A stretch of DNA of 32,690 nucleotides, taken from positions 1 through 32,690 of the forward strand of contig CACZUZ010000027.1 of the NCBI GenBank assembly GCA_902784465.1, given 5' to 3'. The notes below the pieces were generated by a model. The model was not told the origin of the DNA. It made no database searches and saw only the letters and a program-made list of their open reading frames with translations. Made by a program: the position numbers and the translations under genes. The number at the start of each line of letters is the position of its first letter. The first letter of the stretch is position 1. The stretch comes from an uncultured Bacteroidota bacterium. GTDB taxonomy: Bacteria > Bacteroidota > Bacteroidia > Bacteroidales > P3. Below are positions 1-7,426 of the stretch, piece by piece.

Positions 1-42
1 CCCGCCTTTTCAACCACACCGTTTTTCCGTCGAAAGCGAGTG

Positions 43-73
43 CAAAGATACAACCGTTTTCCAAACTGACAAA
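43..73 (-). promoter_or_regulatory. Bacteroidota-type promoter firing off the left edge
   Basis: On the minus strand a -33 box TTTG (70-73) is separated by exactly 19 nt from a -7 box TATCTTTG (43-50). This matches the Bacteroidota sigma-factor consensus TTTG-N19-21-TAnnTTTG. Transcription would run leftwards out of the window, so the gene it serves is not visible. Confidence 0.7.
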
Positions 74-187
74 TTTTTTTTCGCCCCATAATGGATTTTC
101 CATCCTATCTCGCTGTGGCACAACAACAAAAAAATTGAACTTTTTTTTCTCAGGCGCGGAATTAATGCAAAAAACGACCCACAGATT

Positions 188-210
188 GCCGTTTTTTACG
201 AAAAATCGGC
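188..210. other. hairpin in the non-coding left flank
   Basis: GCCG (188-191) pairs with CGGC (207-210). After one T-T mismatch, five T pair with five A around an ACG loop, and a T-rich stretch follows on the plus strand. It looks like a weak plus-strand terminator, but no plus-strand gene precedes it here. A second inverted repeat, AAAAAACG/CGTTTTTT, lies at 169-176 and 190-197. The rest of 1-349 is AT-rich and I see no gene in it. Confidence 0.3.
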
Positions 211-349
211 ATCTTTTTGTCATGTTAACCAAAATATTCGTGTATCTTGCATTTGTTCAGATACTTAAACCTATTTTTACTTCATTTTGATGACATTTTA
301 TCAACATACAGAGTTCAAAGTACACAACCGTTGAGGAATGTTTCAATAG

Positions 350-874
350 CTAAAAGGACTGGTCTGGGCGGCGTTGATATTCGGCGTAGCTATAGGTAAT
401 ACCCGATGCAGCATCCAAGAGTCGTTCAGACTCATCAACCTTGCAGAAAATGGAGAGGTCGATGACAGGGAAAAAGACGTCAGCCTCGAAATCCTGCCAG
501 ACGTGTGTGACATAAAGTTTCTGAACGAAGGGGAGAAACTGCTTGTAGATGGTGCCGCCACCGATGATGAAGGATTCCTCCTCGTCACGGACGGCGTCGA
601 AAACAGCGGCGATGCTATGTACCACCTCAGCGCCCTCATGACAGAAAGCCGCATCGTGGGTCAGAACAATGTTACGGCGTTTGGGGAGAGGGCGACGAGG
701 GAGGGAGTTCCAAGTGTTACGTCCCATTATGACGGGATGGCCTGAGGTGAGAGCTTTGAACCGCTTGAGGTCGTCGGAGATGTGCCAAAGAAGGTCGTTG
801 TCTTTGCCGATAGCGTTGTTCTGGGCTATAGCCACAATGATAGAAAGGTTTGGAATGGGTGAATTATGAATCAT
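350..874 (-). CDS. folA: dihydrofolate reductase
   Basis: Reduces dihydrofolate to tetrahydrofolate with NADPH in the cytoplasm, supporting thymidylate and purine synthesis. The protein is 174 residues, normal for bacterial DHFR. It opens with the nucleotide-binding strand (SIIVAIAQNNAIG), followed by LLWHISDDLKRFK, where Asp35 aligns with the catalytic Asp27 of E. coli, then the GHPVIMGRNTW NADPH-binding segment and a C-terminal FIIGGGTIYKQFL motif. The reading frame stays open upstream to 1078, but that extension overlaps hydF in another frame and has no DHFR character, so the start is set at the ATG at 874. hydF ends 47 bp upstream on the same strand, so the two are probably co-transcribed. 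No clear terminator follows. Confidence 0.93.
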   Translation of the reverse strand: MIHNSPIPNLSIIVAIAQNNAIGKDNDLLWHISDDLKRFKALTSGHPVIMGRNTWNSLPRRPLPKRRNIVLTHDAAFCHEGAEVVHSIAAVFDAVRDEEESFIIGGGTIYKQFLPFVQKLYVTHVWQDFEADVFFPVIDLSIFCKVDESERLLDAASGITYSYAEYQRRPDQSF

Positions 875-921
875 CTTGATAAATGAGATTAGTGGAAACA
901 ATAATAAGACTAGATATGATT

Positions 922-2130
922 TTAGGCACCTTGGGATATAAAAGGTTGGATGGCGCGGTGGAAGATGCCGTTGAGATAGGCCAATGTGAGACCGTAGTTG
1001 GATACAGGTATACCAGCTGCAATGGCAGGAGCAAGGCGAGAGGCCAGTTGTTTGGGAGTAACCACACAGCCGCCACATTGGATAACAAGGGCATAGTCAG
1101 ACAATGGTTTTTCAAGAGCCGAGAGGCCCGACACGACATCGAACGAAAGACTCTTGCCAGTGACCTTGGTCAGAAGGCGTGGAAGTTTCACACGTCCTAT
1201 GTCCTCGCAGGTGACGTTATGGGTGCATGATTCCAGCAACAGGACACGGTCGCCATCGCACAGACTTCCAATCTTTGGCGTTCCCTTCAAGTACTCGTCG
1301 AAAAGGCCCTTGGCTCTAGCGAGGACAATACTGAAAGAAGTGAGAGGGATAGTGTCGGGTACAATTCTGGAGACATAGTCGAAAGCCTGGCTGTCGGTTA
1401 CAACGAGACGAGGGGGCTTGGCGAGCGACGACAAGGAGGCCTGAAGCTCGGTTTCTTTGCTCACCATAGCGATGGCATCGTTGTCGAGAATGTCGCGTAG
1501 TACTTGGACCTGAGGGAGAATCATGCGTCCCTCGGGGGCGGCGGAATCAATAGGAGTAACCATTACAACCCTGTCGCCTCGCGAAATGATGTCGCCAAGA
1601 AGTGACGCATGTCTGTAAGCCGACTCTGGGAGAGAAGAAAGAACCAAGTCGAGCAGGGGTTGACGAAATGCCATGTCGCTAACGTTCATCACAAACGGCT
1701 TCACCCCTGTCCTTTCGGCCACCTCGGAGAGAAAATAATTGTCTGGAGGATTGATGTCTGATTGCGCATAAAGCAACAAGAAAGGAGCCTTCGTATCGCG
1801 ACAAGTGTCGACGAGTCGTTGCTCCTGTTCCTCGAAAAGATTGTTCGAAACAAGAATGATGGCGAGGTCGACTTGACGCAACTCAGCGTATGTCTTTTCA
1901 ATCCTCAAAGTGCCCAAGTCGCCAATGTCATCAATTCCCGCCGTGTCTATCCAAACAACAGGACCCACACCATGCAGCTCCATAGTCTTGCGTACCGGGT
2001 CGGTTGTGGCACCGGGAATATCGGAAACTATGGCAACCGACTGGCCTGTAAGATAGTTGATAAGCGAGCTTTTGCCATAGTTGCGACGGCCAAAGATGCC
2101 AATACGAGGTTTATGTTCGTTTCCTTTCAT
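922..2130 (-). CDS. hydF: [FeFe]-hydrogenase H-cluster maturation GTPase HydF
   Basis: HydF is the scaffold and GTPase that, with HydE and HydG, builds and delivers the di-iron subcluster of [FeFe]-hydrogenase. The protein is 402 residues, the usual length. The N-terminal GTPase domain has a Walker A GRRNYGKSS (14-22), the threonine switch PGATTDPV and the G3 motif IDTAGIDD (61-68). A middle dimerisation domain follows. The C-terminal cluster domain has CTH (Cys302, His304), EDIGRVKLPR, and Cys352/Cys355 in QCGGC. Two deviations stand out. The guanine-specificity NKxD motif appears as AQSD (residues 122-125), and the histidine usually preceding CGGC is Gln351. Neither hydE, hydG nor a hydrogenase gene is in the window. 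The upstream region has only a weak promoter match (TAGTTTTA) near the start. Confidence 0.92.
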   Translation of the reverse strand: MKGNEHKPRIGIFGRRNYGKSSLINYLTGQSVAIVSDIPGATTDPVRKTMELHGVGPVVWIDTAGIDDIGDLGTLRIEKTYAELRQVDLAIILVSNNLFEEQEQRLVDTCRDTKAPFLLLYAQSDINPPDNYFLSEVAERTGVKPFVMNVSDMAFRQPLLDLVLSSLPESAYRHASLLGDIISRGDRVVMVTPIDSAAPEGRMILPQVQVLRDILDNDAIAMVSKETELQASLSSLAKPPRLVVTDSQAFDYVSRIVPDTIPLTSFSIVLARAKGLFDEYLKGTPKIGSLCDGDRVLLLESCTHNVTCEDIGRVKLPRLLTKVTGKSLSFDVVSGLSALEKPLSDYALVIQCGGCVVTPKQLASRLAPAIAAGIPVSNYGLTLAYLNGIFHRAIQPFISQGA

Positions 2131-2328
2131 TCTATATAAAACTATAAATCAGAAAAAAATGCAAGTTTTTTAGTACCTGAAAGAGTGTAAATAAAAAACA
2201 GGAAGCAATGGGCAGTAAAAAAGGCCTATTCAAAAAAAAATAACGAATCAACAGATACTATTATTTTTGAAGGCAGATAAAATATTTTTTTCGTCAAATA
2301 GTTTAGGATAGTAGCAACATGCGATAAT

Positions 2329-3447
2329 ATGGAAATACGTAAAGCAAATATCGGCGACCTGCCTGCCATTATGAAAATATATGATCACGCGCGCGAATTG
2401 ATGCGGCGTGAGGGCAACGACAGTCAATGGGTGAATGGCTACCCATCAGAACAACTTGTCGATGAAGACATTAAACGAGGAATAAGTTATGTGGTGAGCG
2501 ACGACGAGGGACTCTGCGGAGTCTTCGCCTTCATTGAAGGACGCGATGCCACCTACGAACAGATCTATGATGGTTCGTGGGTCGATGACGACCGTCCATA
2601 CGCCACCATCCATCGCATGGGACGCGCCAAGGGTAAACACGGAGTCTTCCGTGCCGCCATGGACTGGTGTCGCGAAAACGCCACATCGCTTCGAGTCGAC
2701 ACACACGATAAAAACCGCACCATGCGAAAACACATAGAGCAATATGGATTCGACCGCAGGGGAATTATTTACATTGCAGACGGCACACCACGGATTGCCT
2801 ACCAGATGCTTGACACAGGAACACTATGCAAGCCTATGGTAAGCTATGTTGAGGAGGCGATTTTGCCACAATACGAAAACTTCGACACCGCACATCAGAC
2901 AGGGCATGTCAAAGCAGTGATTGACAACAGCATGGACTTGGCGAAACACTATCGCTGCGACATCAACATGGTGTATGCCATAGCAGCATACCACGACACA
3001 GGGCTCGCTGTGGGACGCGATGAACACCATATTGTCTCGGGAGAAAAAATCAGGAATGACCAAGCCCTACGGCGGTGGTTTAGCGAGGGACAGATAGAGA
3101 CAATGGCCGAAGCAGCCGAAGACCATCGTGCCTCCGCGAAGCAAGAGCCACGCAGCATCTACGGCAAAATCGTTGCCGAAGCCGACCGGGACATCGAGCC
3201 GATGAAGATAATACGACGTACTGTAGAATTCGGGCTCAGCAATAAGCCAGACCTTTGCAAAGAAGAGCAATGGCAACGCACTGTCTTTCACCTGAAAGAG
3301 AAATACGGAGAAGGAGGCTACATGAAACTATGGCTACCCGAGTCAAAAAACGCTGAAAATCTACAACAACTGAGGGCGATAATAGCCAACGAAGAGAGGT
3401 TGCACGCGATATTCGAGCAAATCCACACAGAGTTGGCTTGCAAATGA
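2329..3447 (+). CDS. GNAT acetyltransferase fused to an HD-domain phosphohydrolase
   Basis: A 372-residue two-domain protein. Residues 1 to about 160 look like a GNAT-family N-acetyltransferase: it starts MEIRKANIGDLPAIMKIYD and later has TSLRVDTHDKNRTMRKHIEQ and YGFDRRG, a typical end of that fold. Residues from about 175 carry HD metal-site residues in order: His189/His193, His222-Asp223 in AAYHDTGLA, His233-His234, His266 in AEDHRA, and Asp286/Asp288 in EADRD. HD proteins of this kind are metal-dependent phosphohydrolases, often acting on nucleotides; the substrate of either half is not evident. The acetyl-CoA loop is not canonical, so the first half could be catalytically divergent. The gene is flanked by 198 bp and 159 bp non-coding stretches, which suggests a monocistronic unit. 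No convincing promoter was found upstream. Confidence 0.82.
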   Translation: MEIRKANIGDLPAIMKIYDHARELMRREGNDSQWVNGYPSEQLVDEDIKRGISYVVSDDEGLCGVFAFIEGRDATYEQIYDGSWVDDDRPYATIHRMGRAKGKHGVFRAAMDWCRENATSLRVDTHDKNRTMRKHIEQYGFDRRGIIYIADGTPRIAYQMLDTGTLCKPMVSYVEEAILPQYENFDTAHQTGHVKAVIDNSMDLAKHYRCDINMVYAIAAYHDTGLAVGRDEHHIVSGEKIRNDQALRRWFSEGQIETMAEAAEDHRASAKQEPRSIYGKIVAEADRDIEPMKIIRRTVEFGLSNKPDLCKEEQWQRTVFHLKEKYGEGGYMKLWLPESKNAENLQQLRAIIANEERLHAIFEQIHTELACK

Positions 3448-3606
3448 CAATTTGGCAGACTTCTACGTTTGGAATCAAGATTGTTGAACTGAGGAATTGA
3501 CGATTCGTTTATCCGTTGATTCAATTGAAGGCGGTACAGCATTTATACAGAAACCATTGAACAGCGGAATTTAGGATTAAACACGTTAATATAAAAACAC
3601 AACAAT

Positions 3607-5559
3607 ATGCAAGGTAACCTTAATGTCCAGACCGAGAACATATTTCCGGTCATCAAGAAATTTCTTTATTCAGACCACGAGATATTCCTTCGTGAATTGA
3701 TTTCCAATGCCGTCGATGCCACGCAGAAGCTGAAAGCCCTCTCGTCGCGTGGTGAGTTCAAGGGTGAACTTGGCGACCTCACCGTAGAGGTTAAGATAGA
3801 GAAGAAGAAACTCATTATCAGTGACCGCGGTATCGGCATGAGCGCTGATGAGATTGAAAAATACATAAACCAGATAGCATTCAGCGGTGCCAACGACTTC
3901 CTTGACAAATACAAAGACGTGCAAGAGAACTTGATAGGCCATTTCGGGCTTGGATTCTATTCTGCCTTTATGGTGGCCGACAAAGTTGAAATTGACACCA
4001 AGAGCTACAAGGATGTTCCGGCCATGCACTGGAGTTGTGACGGCAGCCCTGAGTTCGAAATGAAGGAAAGCAAACGCAAGGAGCGTGGCACAGACATCAT
4101 TCTCCACATTGCCGACGACTGCAAGGAGTTTCTCGAAGAGCACCGCATTCTTGAGCTCCTCAAGAAATACTGCCGTTTTATGCCCATAGCCATCCGTTTT
4201 GGCGAAGAGAGTGTCTGGGTCGACAGCGAAACCGAGTTCAACGAAGTGGACGACGGCAATGGTGGCAAGAAGAAAGAGCCCAAGCGAGTAGAAAAGAAGC
4301 AACCACGCATCATCAACGACACAGACCCCGCATGGCGCAAAAAGCCTGCCGATTTGACAGACGAGGACTACAAGAAGTTCTACCATGAACTCTACCCGAT
4401 GAATTTCGAGGATCCGCTTTTCCAGATACATCTCAACGTTGACTATCCATTCAATCTCACCGGTATTTTGTACTTCCCCAAGGTACGCAAGACTATAGAC
4501 CCGAACCGTAACAAGATACAGCTCTACTGCAACCAGGTCTTCGTCACCGACAGCGTTGAGGGCGTAGTGCCCGAGTACTTGATGCTGCTCCATGGTGTCC
4601 TCGACAGCCCCGACATACCATTGAATGTAAGCCGCAGTTACCTCCAGAGCGACAGCAACGTCAAGAAGATAGCCCAGCATATCAGCAAGAAAGTCGCCGA
4701 CAAGCTGGAAGAGATGAGCAAGAAGGCGGTGGGGAACGAAAACGAAAACGAAAAGACTGCTGACACCAAGCTATCGACCTTCAACTCACAACTTGAGGAG
4801 AAGTGGGATGACATAAAGATCTTCGTCGAATACGGCATGCTCACCGAGGAGAAGTTCTGTGAACGCGCCATGAAATTCGCACTCCTCAAAAACACCGAAG
4901 GCAAATACTTCAAGCTCGACGATTACCGCGACAAAGTCAAAGCCCTTCAGACAGACAAAGACAAGAACGTCATCTACCTATACGCCACCGACGTCGACGA
5001 GCAGCATGCCTACATAGCCAAGGCCAAAGAGAAAGGCTATGATGTACTGCTCATGGACAGCGTGCTCAATTCACACTACATAAACCTGTTGGAGCAAAAG
5101 ATTGAAAAGACCAGGTTTGTACGTGTTGACGGCGACACCGTTGAGAAACTCATAGCTCACGAAGACTCCATACCCGAGAAGCTGACACAAGAGCAGAAAG
5201 ACAAGCTGAAACCCATCATCGAAGGCGAGGTAGACAAGCAGAGATACACAGTACAGTTAGAGAGCATGGAGAGCACAGACCAACCCATGGTCATTACACA
5301 GAACGAGTTTATGCGCCGTTACAAGGAGATGAGCCAGACCAGCGGTGGCGGGATGGGATTCTATGGAGAGTTGCCCGACAACTACAACCTGGTTGTCAAC
5401 ATTAACCATCCTCTTATCGAGCAAGTACTCAATGAGCCCGACGCAGAGAAGCAGAAGCAGCTTGTTCACCAGCTTACCGATTTGGCCTTGCTTAGCAATG
5501 GGCTGCTGAAAGGCGAAGCGCTAACACAGTTTATAAAGCGATCCGTTGAGATGATTTAA
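3607..5559 (+). CDS. htpG: molecular chaperone HtpG (Hsp90)
   Basis: ATP-dependent cytosolic Hsp90 chaperone that remodels client proteins as a dimer. The protein is 650 residues, in the normal bacterial range. The N-terminal GHKL ATPase domain shows FLRELISNAVDA (catalytic Glu30, Mg-binding Asn34), DRGIGMSADE (73-82), AFSGANDFLDKY and GHFGLGFYSAFMV. A charged linker (about 215-235, rich in K, E and D) leads to the middle domain with LYCNQVFVTD and LNVSRSYLQSD, whose arginine sits at the position used for ATP hydrolysis. The C-terminal dimerisation domain ends KGEALTQFIKRSVEMI. A low-complexity loop at about residues 378-398 (NENENEK followed by LSTFNSQL) is the only irregular segment. No CIRCE element was seen upstream. 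A strong hairpin follows the stop codon. Confidence 0.97.
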   Translation: MQGNLNVQTENIFPVIKKFLYSDHEIFLRELISNAVDATQKLKALSSRGEFKGELGDLTVEVKIEKKKLIISDRGIGMSADEIEKYINQIAFSGANDFLDKYKDVQENLIGHFGLGFYSAFMVADKVEIDTKSYKDVPAMHWSCDGSPEFEMKESKRKERGTDIILHIADDCKEFLEEHRILELLKKYCRFMPIAIRFGEESVWVDSETEFNEVDDGNGGKKKEPKRVEKKQPRIINDTDPAWRKKPADLTDEDYKKFYHELYPMNFEDPLFQIHLNVDYPFNLTGILYFPKVRKTIDPNRNKIQLYCNQVFVTDSVEGVVPEYLMLLHGVLDSPDIPLNVSRSYLQSDSNVKKIAQHISKKVADKLEEMSKKAVGNENENEKTADTKLSTFNSQLEEKWDDIKIFVEYGMLTEEKFCERAMKFALLKNTEGKYFKLDDYRDKVKALQTDKDKNVIYLYATDVDEQHAYIAKAKEKGYDVLLMDSVLNSHYINLLEQKIEKTRFVRVDGDTVEKLIAHEDSIPEKLTQEQKDKLKPIIEGEVDKQRYTVQLESMESTDQPMVITQNEFMRRYKEMSQTSGGGMGFYGELPDNYNLVVNINHPLIEQVLNEPDAEKQKQLVHQLTDLALLSNGLLKGEALTQFIKRSVEMI

Positions 5560-5561
5560 GA

Positions 5562-5592
5562 AAGAAACGCTGGCTTTTGGCCAGCGTTTCTT
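5562..5592. terminator. bidirectional intrinsic terminator between htpG and lpxA
   Basis: A perfect 13-bp inverted repeat: AAGAAACGCTGGC (5562-5574) pairs with GCCAGCGTTTCTT (5580-5592) around a TTTTG loop. It lies between the converging stop codons of htpG (plus) and lpxA (minus), so it can serve both. Confidence 0.85.
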
Positions 5593-5612
5593 GTATAAGA
5601 AGATAATGTAGG

Positions 5613-6413
5613 TTAAGCTTCCGGGTCGTGGTTTCTACTCATATAGGTGTATCCCTTCATCAATCCCGTGTTGGCATTACCGATAAAGCTCAGCACTATT
5701 TTGCCCTCGTCGGTGTTTCCATACTGTTCCTTGATAAGCTCGACAGCATGAGACACAATCAGACCCTTCTGATAGAGGATACGATATATATCCTGGATAT
5801 TGTTAATCTCCTGTGGAGAGAAGCCGCGACGTTGGAGGCCAAGAGCATTGACGCCAGCAAAGGAGATGGGATAGCGACCAGCCTTGACAAAAGGCGGTAT
5901 ATCCTTGTTGACCAACGAGCCACCCATAGTGATGACGTGTGAACCGATATGGACAAACTGCAGTATGGCGGTCTTTCCGCCAAGCACCACCCAGTCGCCC
6001 ACAATAATGTGGCCGGCGAGAGTTGTGTTATTGGCAAATACGCAATTGTTGCCGACGACGCAGTCGTGGGCAACATGGACGTATGCCATAATGAGGTTAT
6101 TGTTTCCAATGACTGTTTTGCCCGAAGCCGATGTGCCGCGGTTAATAGTGCAACACTCGCGGATAACATTGTCATCGCCAATCTCTACAGTCGTGTATTC
6201 ACCATTGAATTTCAAGTCCTGAGGAATGGCTGCGATAACAGATCCAGGGAAAATCTTGCAGTTCTTGCCTATTCGCGCACCAGGGAAAATAGTCACATTC
6301 GGGCCAATCCAAGTATTGTCTCCAATGACAACATCGTCGTATATGGTAGTGAAATTTGAAATAGTTACATTGTTTCCGATTTTTGCTTCGGGATGCAAGT
6401 CGTAAAGTTTCAT
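5613..6413 (-). CDS. lpxA: UDP-N-acetylglucosamine O-acyltransferase
   Basis: First step of lipid A synthesis: transfers a 3-hydroxyacyl chain from acyl carrier protein to UDP-GlcNAc. The protein is 266 residues, normal length. The first two thirds are left-handed beta-helix hexapeptide repeats (for example VVIGDN, ARIGKN, IVIGDN-like units). The catalytic segment AYVHVAHDCVVGN places His113 and His116 at the positions of E. coli His122 and His125 (the general base). It continues with NNTTLAGH, QFVHIGSHV and GLQRRGFS, followed by the C-terminal helical domain. It is the last gene of the guaA-LysM-lpxC-lpxA operon, 92 bp after lpxC, and ends at the shared hairpin. LpxA and LpxC catalyse consecutive steps, so co-transcription makes sense. 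Confidence 0.96.
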   Translation of the reverse strand: MKLYDLHPEAKIGNNVTISNFTTIYDDVVIGDNTWIGPNVTIFPGARIGKNCKIFPGSVIAAIPQDLKFNGEYTTVEIGDDNVIRECCTINRGTSASGKTVIGNNNLIMAYVHVAHDCVVGNNCVFANNTTLAGHIIVGDWVVLGGKTAILQFVHIGSHVITMGGSLVNKDIPPFVKAGRYPISFAGVNALGLQRRGFSPQEINNIQDIYRILYQKGLIVSHAVELIKEQYGNTDEGKIVLSFIGNANTGLMKGYTYMSRNHDPEA

Positions 6414-6505
6414 CAGCTATTCAGTTGAATTTTTAATGCTTTTCTAGTATCTCTGTAAAACCAGACAATTAAATCTGGCGAACTACGAACGAAAATATTA
6501 AAATA

Positions 6506-7423
6506 TTATTGTACAGAAATTAAATTACTTATTTTTTTTGCCAGTTCGGTATTGGCTCTGTGGCCTGGGCACTTGATTGAGAAATGAGCCTTCACAGGAG
6601 CACCCAACAGGTAGATGTCACCCAGGAAATCGAGTAGTTTATGACGTGCAGGTTCGTTGGGGAAGAAAGGTTCTACGGTATTGAGGACACCATTGTGAAC
6701 ATGAATAGAATCCTTGTCTTTATTGAAGAGAGCAGCAAGACGGCTCTTTTCCTCCTCTCCTAGAGGTTTGTCGGCAAAAACGAGGGCATTGTCGAGGTCG
6801 CCACCCTTAATCAAGTTGTGAGCCAAAAGAGCCTCAACCTCATGCAGAAAAACGAAGGTGCGGCAGCGGGCTATATCTTCCATATAGCTGTCCATACCGC
6901 ATATGGCAGCTTGCTGGCTACCAATCAGTTCACTTTTAAACTCAATCTGGCAATCCACACTGAAATCATCGGCAGGAGTAGCCACCATCATGATGCCAGC
7001 ATCAGGGTCGGACCATTCAATTGCTTGAGGGAGAGTAATATAGTGTCGGACAGCATCAAGTTCGACAAGTCCGACAGAGAGAATCTTGTTGACCCATAAA
7101 ATGGCGCTGCCATCGAGGATAGGCACTTCTGGACCGTCGACCTCGACAAAAGCATTGTCGACACCCAATCCATTGAATGCCGACATCATGTGTTCGATAG
7201 TTGAGACCATTGCGCTGCCAACCGACAATGTAGTGCCGTGGTTAGTGTCATGCACATAGCAAGCCTTTGCTGGAATTTCCACGACAGGCGAGAGGTCTAT
7301 GCGCAATAGAACGATGCCCGTGTCAGCCGGAGCAGGCTTGACTGTGACATGCGTAAACTTGCCAGTGTGCAGTCCCTGTCCCGCCAGAGTGAATGGGCTT
7401 TTTATCGTTGTCTGATAATTCAT
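6506..7423 (-). CDS. lpxC: UDP-3-O-acyl-N-acetylglucosamine deacetylase, unfused
   Basis: Zinc deacetylase and committed step of lipid A synthesis. All key residues are visible: STIEHMMSAFNGLGVDN with the general base Glu77 and zinc ligand His78, DGPEVPILDGSA, RHKLLDFLGD with zinc ligands His261 and Asp265, and GHRAN with His288 (E. coli His265). At 305 residues it ends right after the deacetylase fold. From general knowledge, Bacteroidota LpxC is normally about 460 residues because a FabZ dehydratase domain is fused to its C-terminus; that domain is absent here, and the 92 bp before lpxA cannot hold it. The loop between about residues 200 and 260 is longer than in E. coli, consistent with Bacteroidota LpxC. 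The start is 3 bp after the stop of the LysM gene, indicating coupled translation. Confidence 0.95.
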   Translation of the reverse strand: MNYQTTIKSPFTLAGQGLHTGKFTHVTVKPAPADTGIVLLRIDLSPVVEIPAKACYVHDTNHGTTLSVGSAMVSTIEHMMSAFNGLGVDNAFVEVDGPEVPILDGSAILWVNKILSVGLVELDAVRHYITLPQAIEWSDPDAGIMMVATPADDFSVDCQIEFKSELIGSQQAAICGMDSYMEDIARCRTFVFLHEVEALLAHNLIKGGDLDNALVFADKPLGEEEKSRLAALFNKDKDSIHVHNGVLNTVEPFFPNEPARHKLLDFLGDIYLLGAPVKAHFSIKCPGHRANTELAKKISNLISVQ

Positions 7424-7426
7424 TAT

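Noticed and set aside
875-1078. N-terminal extension of dihydrofolate reductase
   Set aside because: It overlaps hydF in another frame and has no DHFR-like sequence; the ATG at 874 gives a normal-length enzyme.
3448-3606. heat-shock operator (CIRCE) upstream of htpG
   Set aside because: No TTAGCACTC-N9-GAGTGCTAA repeat is present; TACGTTTG at 3464-3471 looks like a -7 box but has no partner at the right spacing.
3670-4680. 336-codon open frame opposite htpG
   Set aside because: htpG is unequivocal in the other strand; the shadow has no motif.
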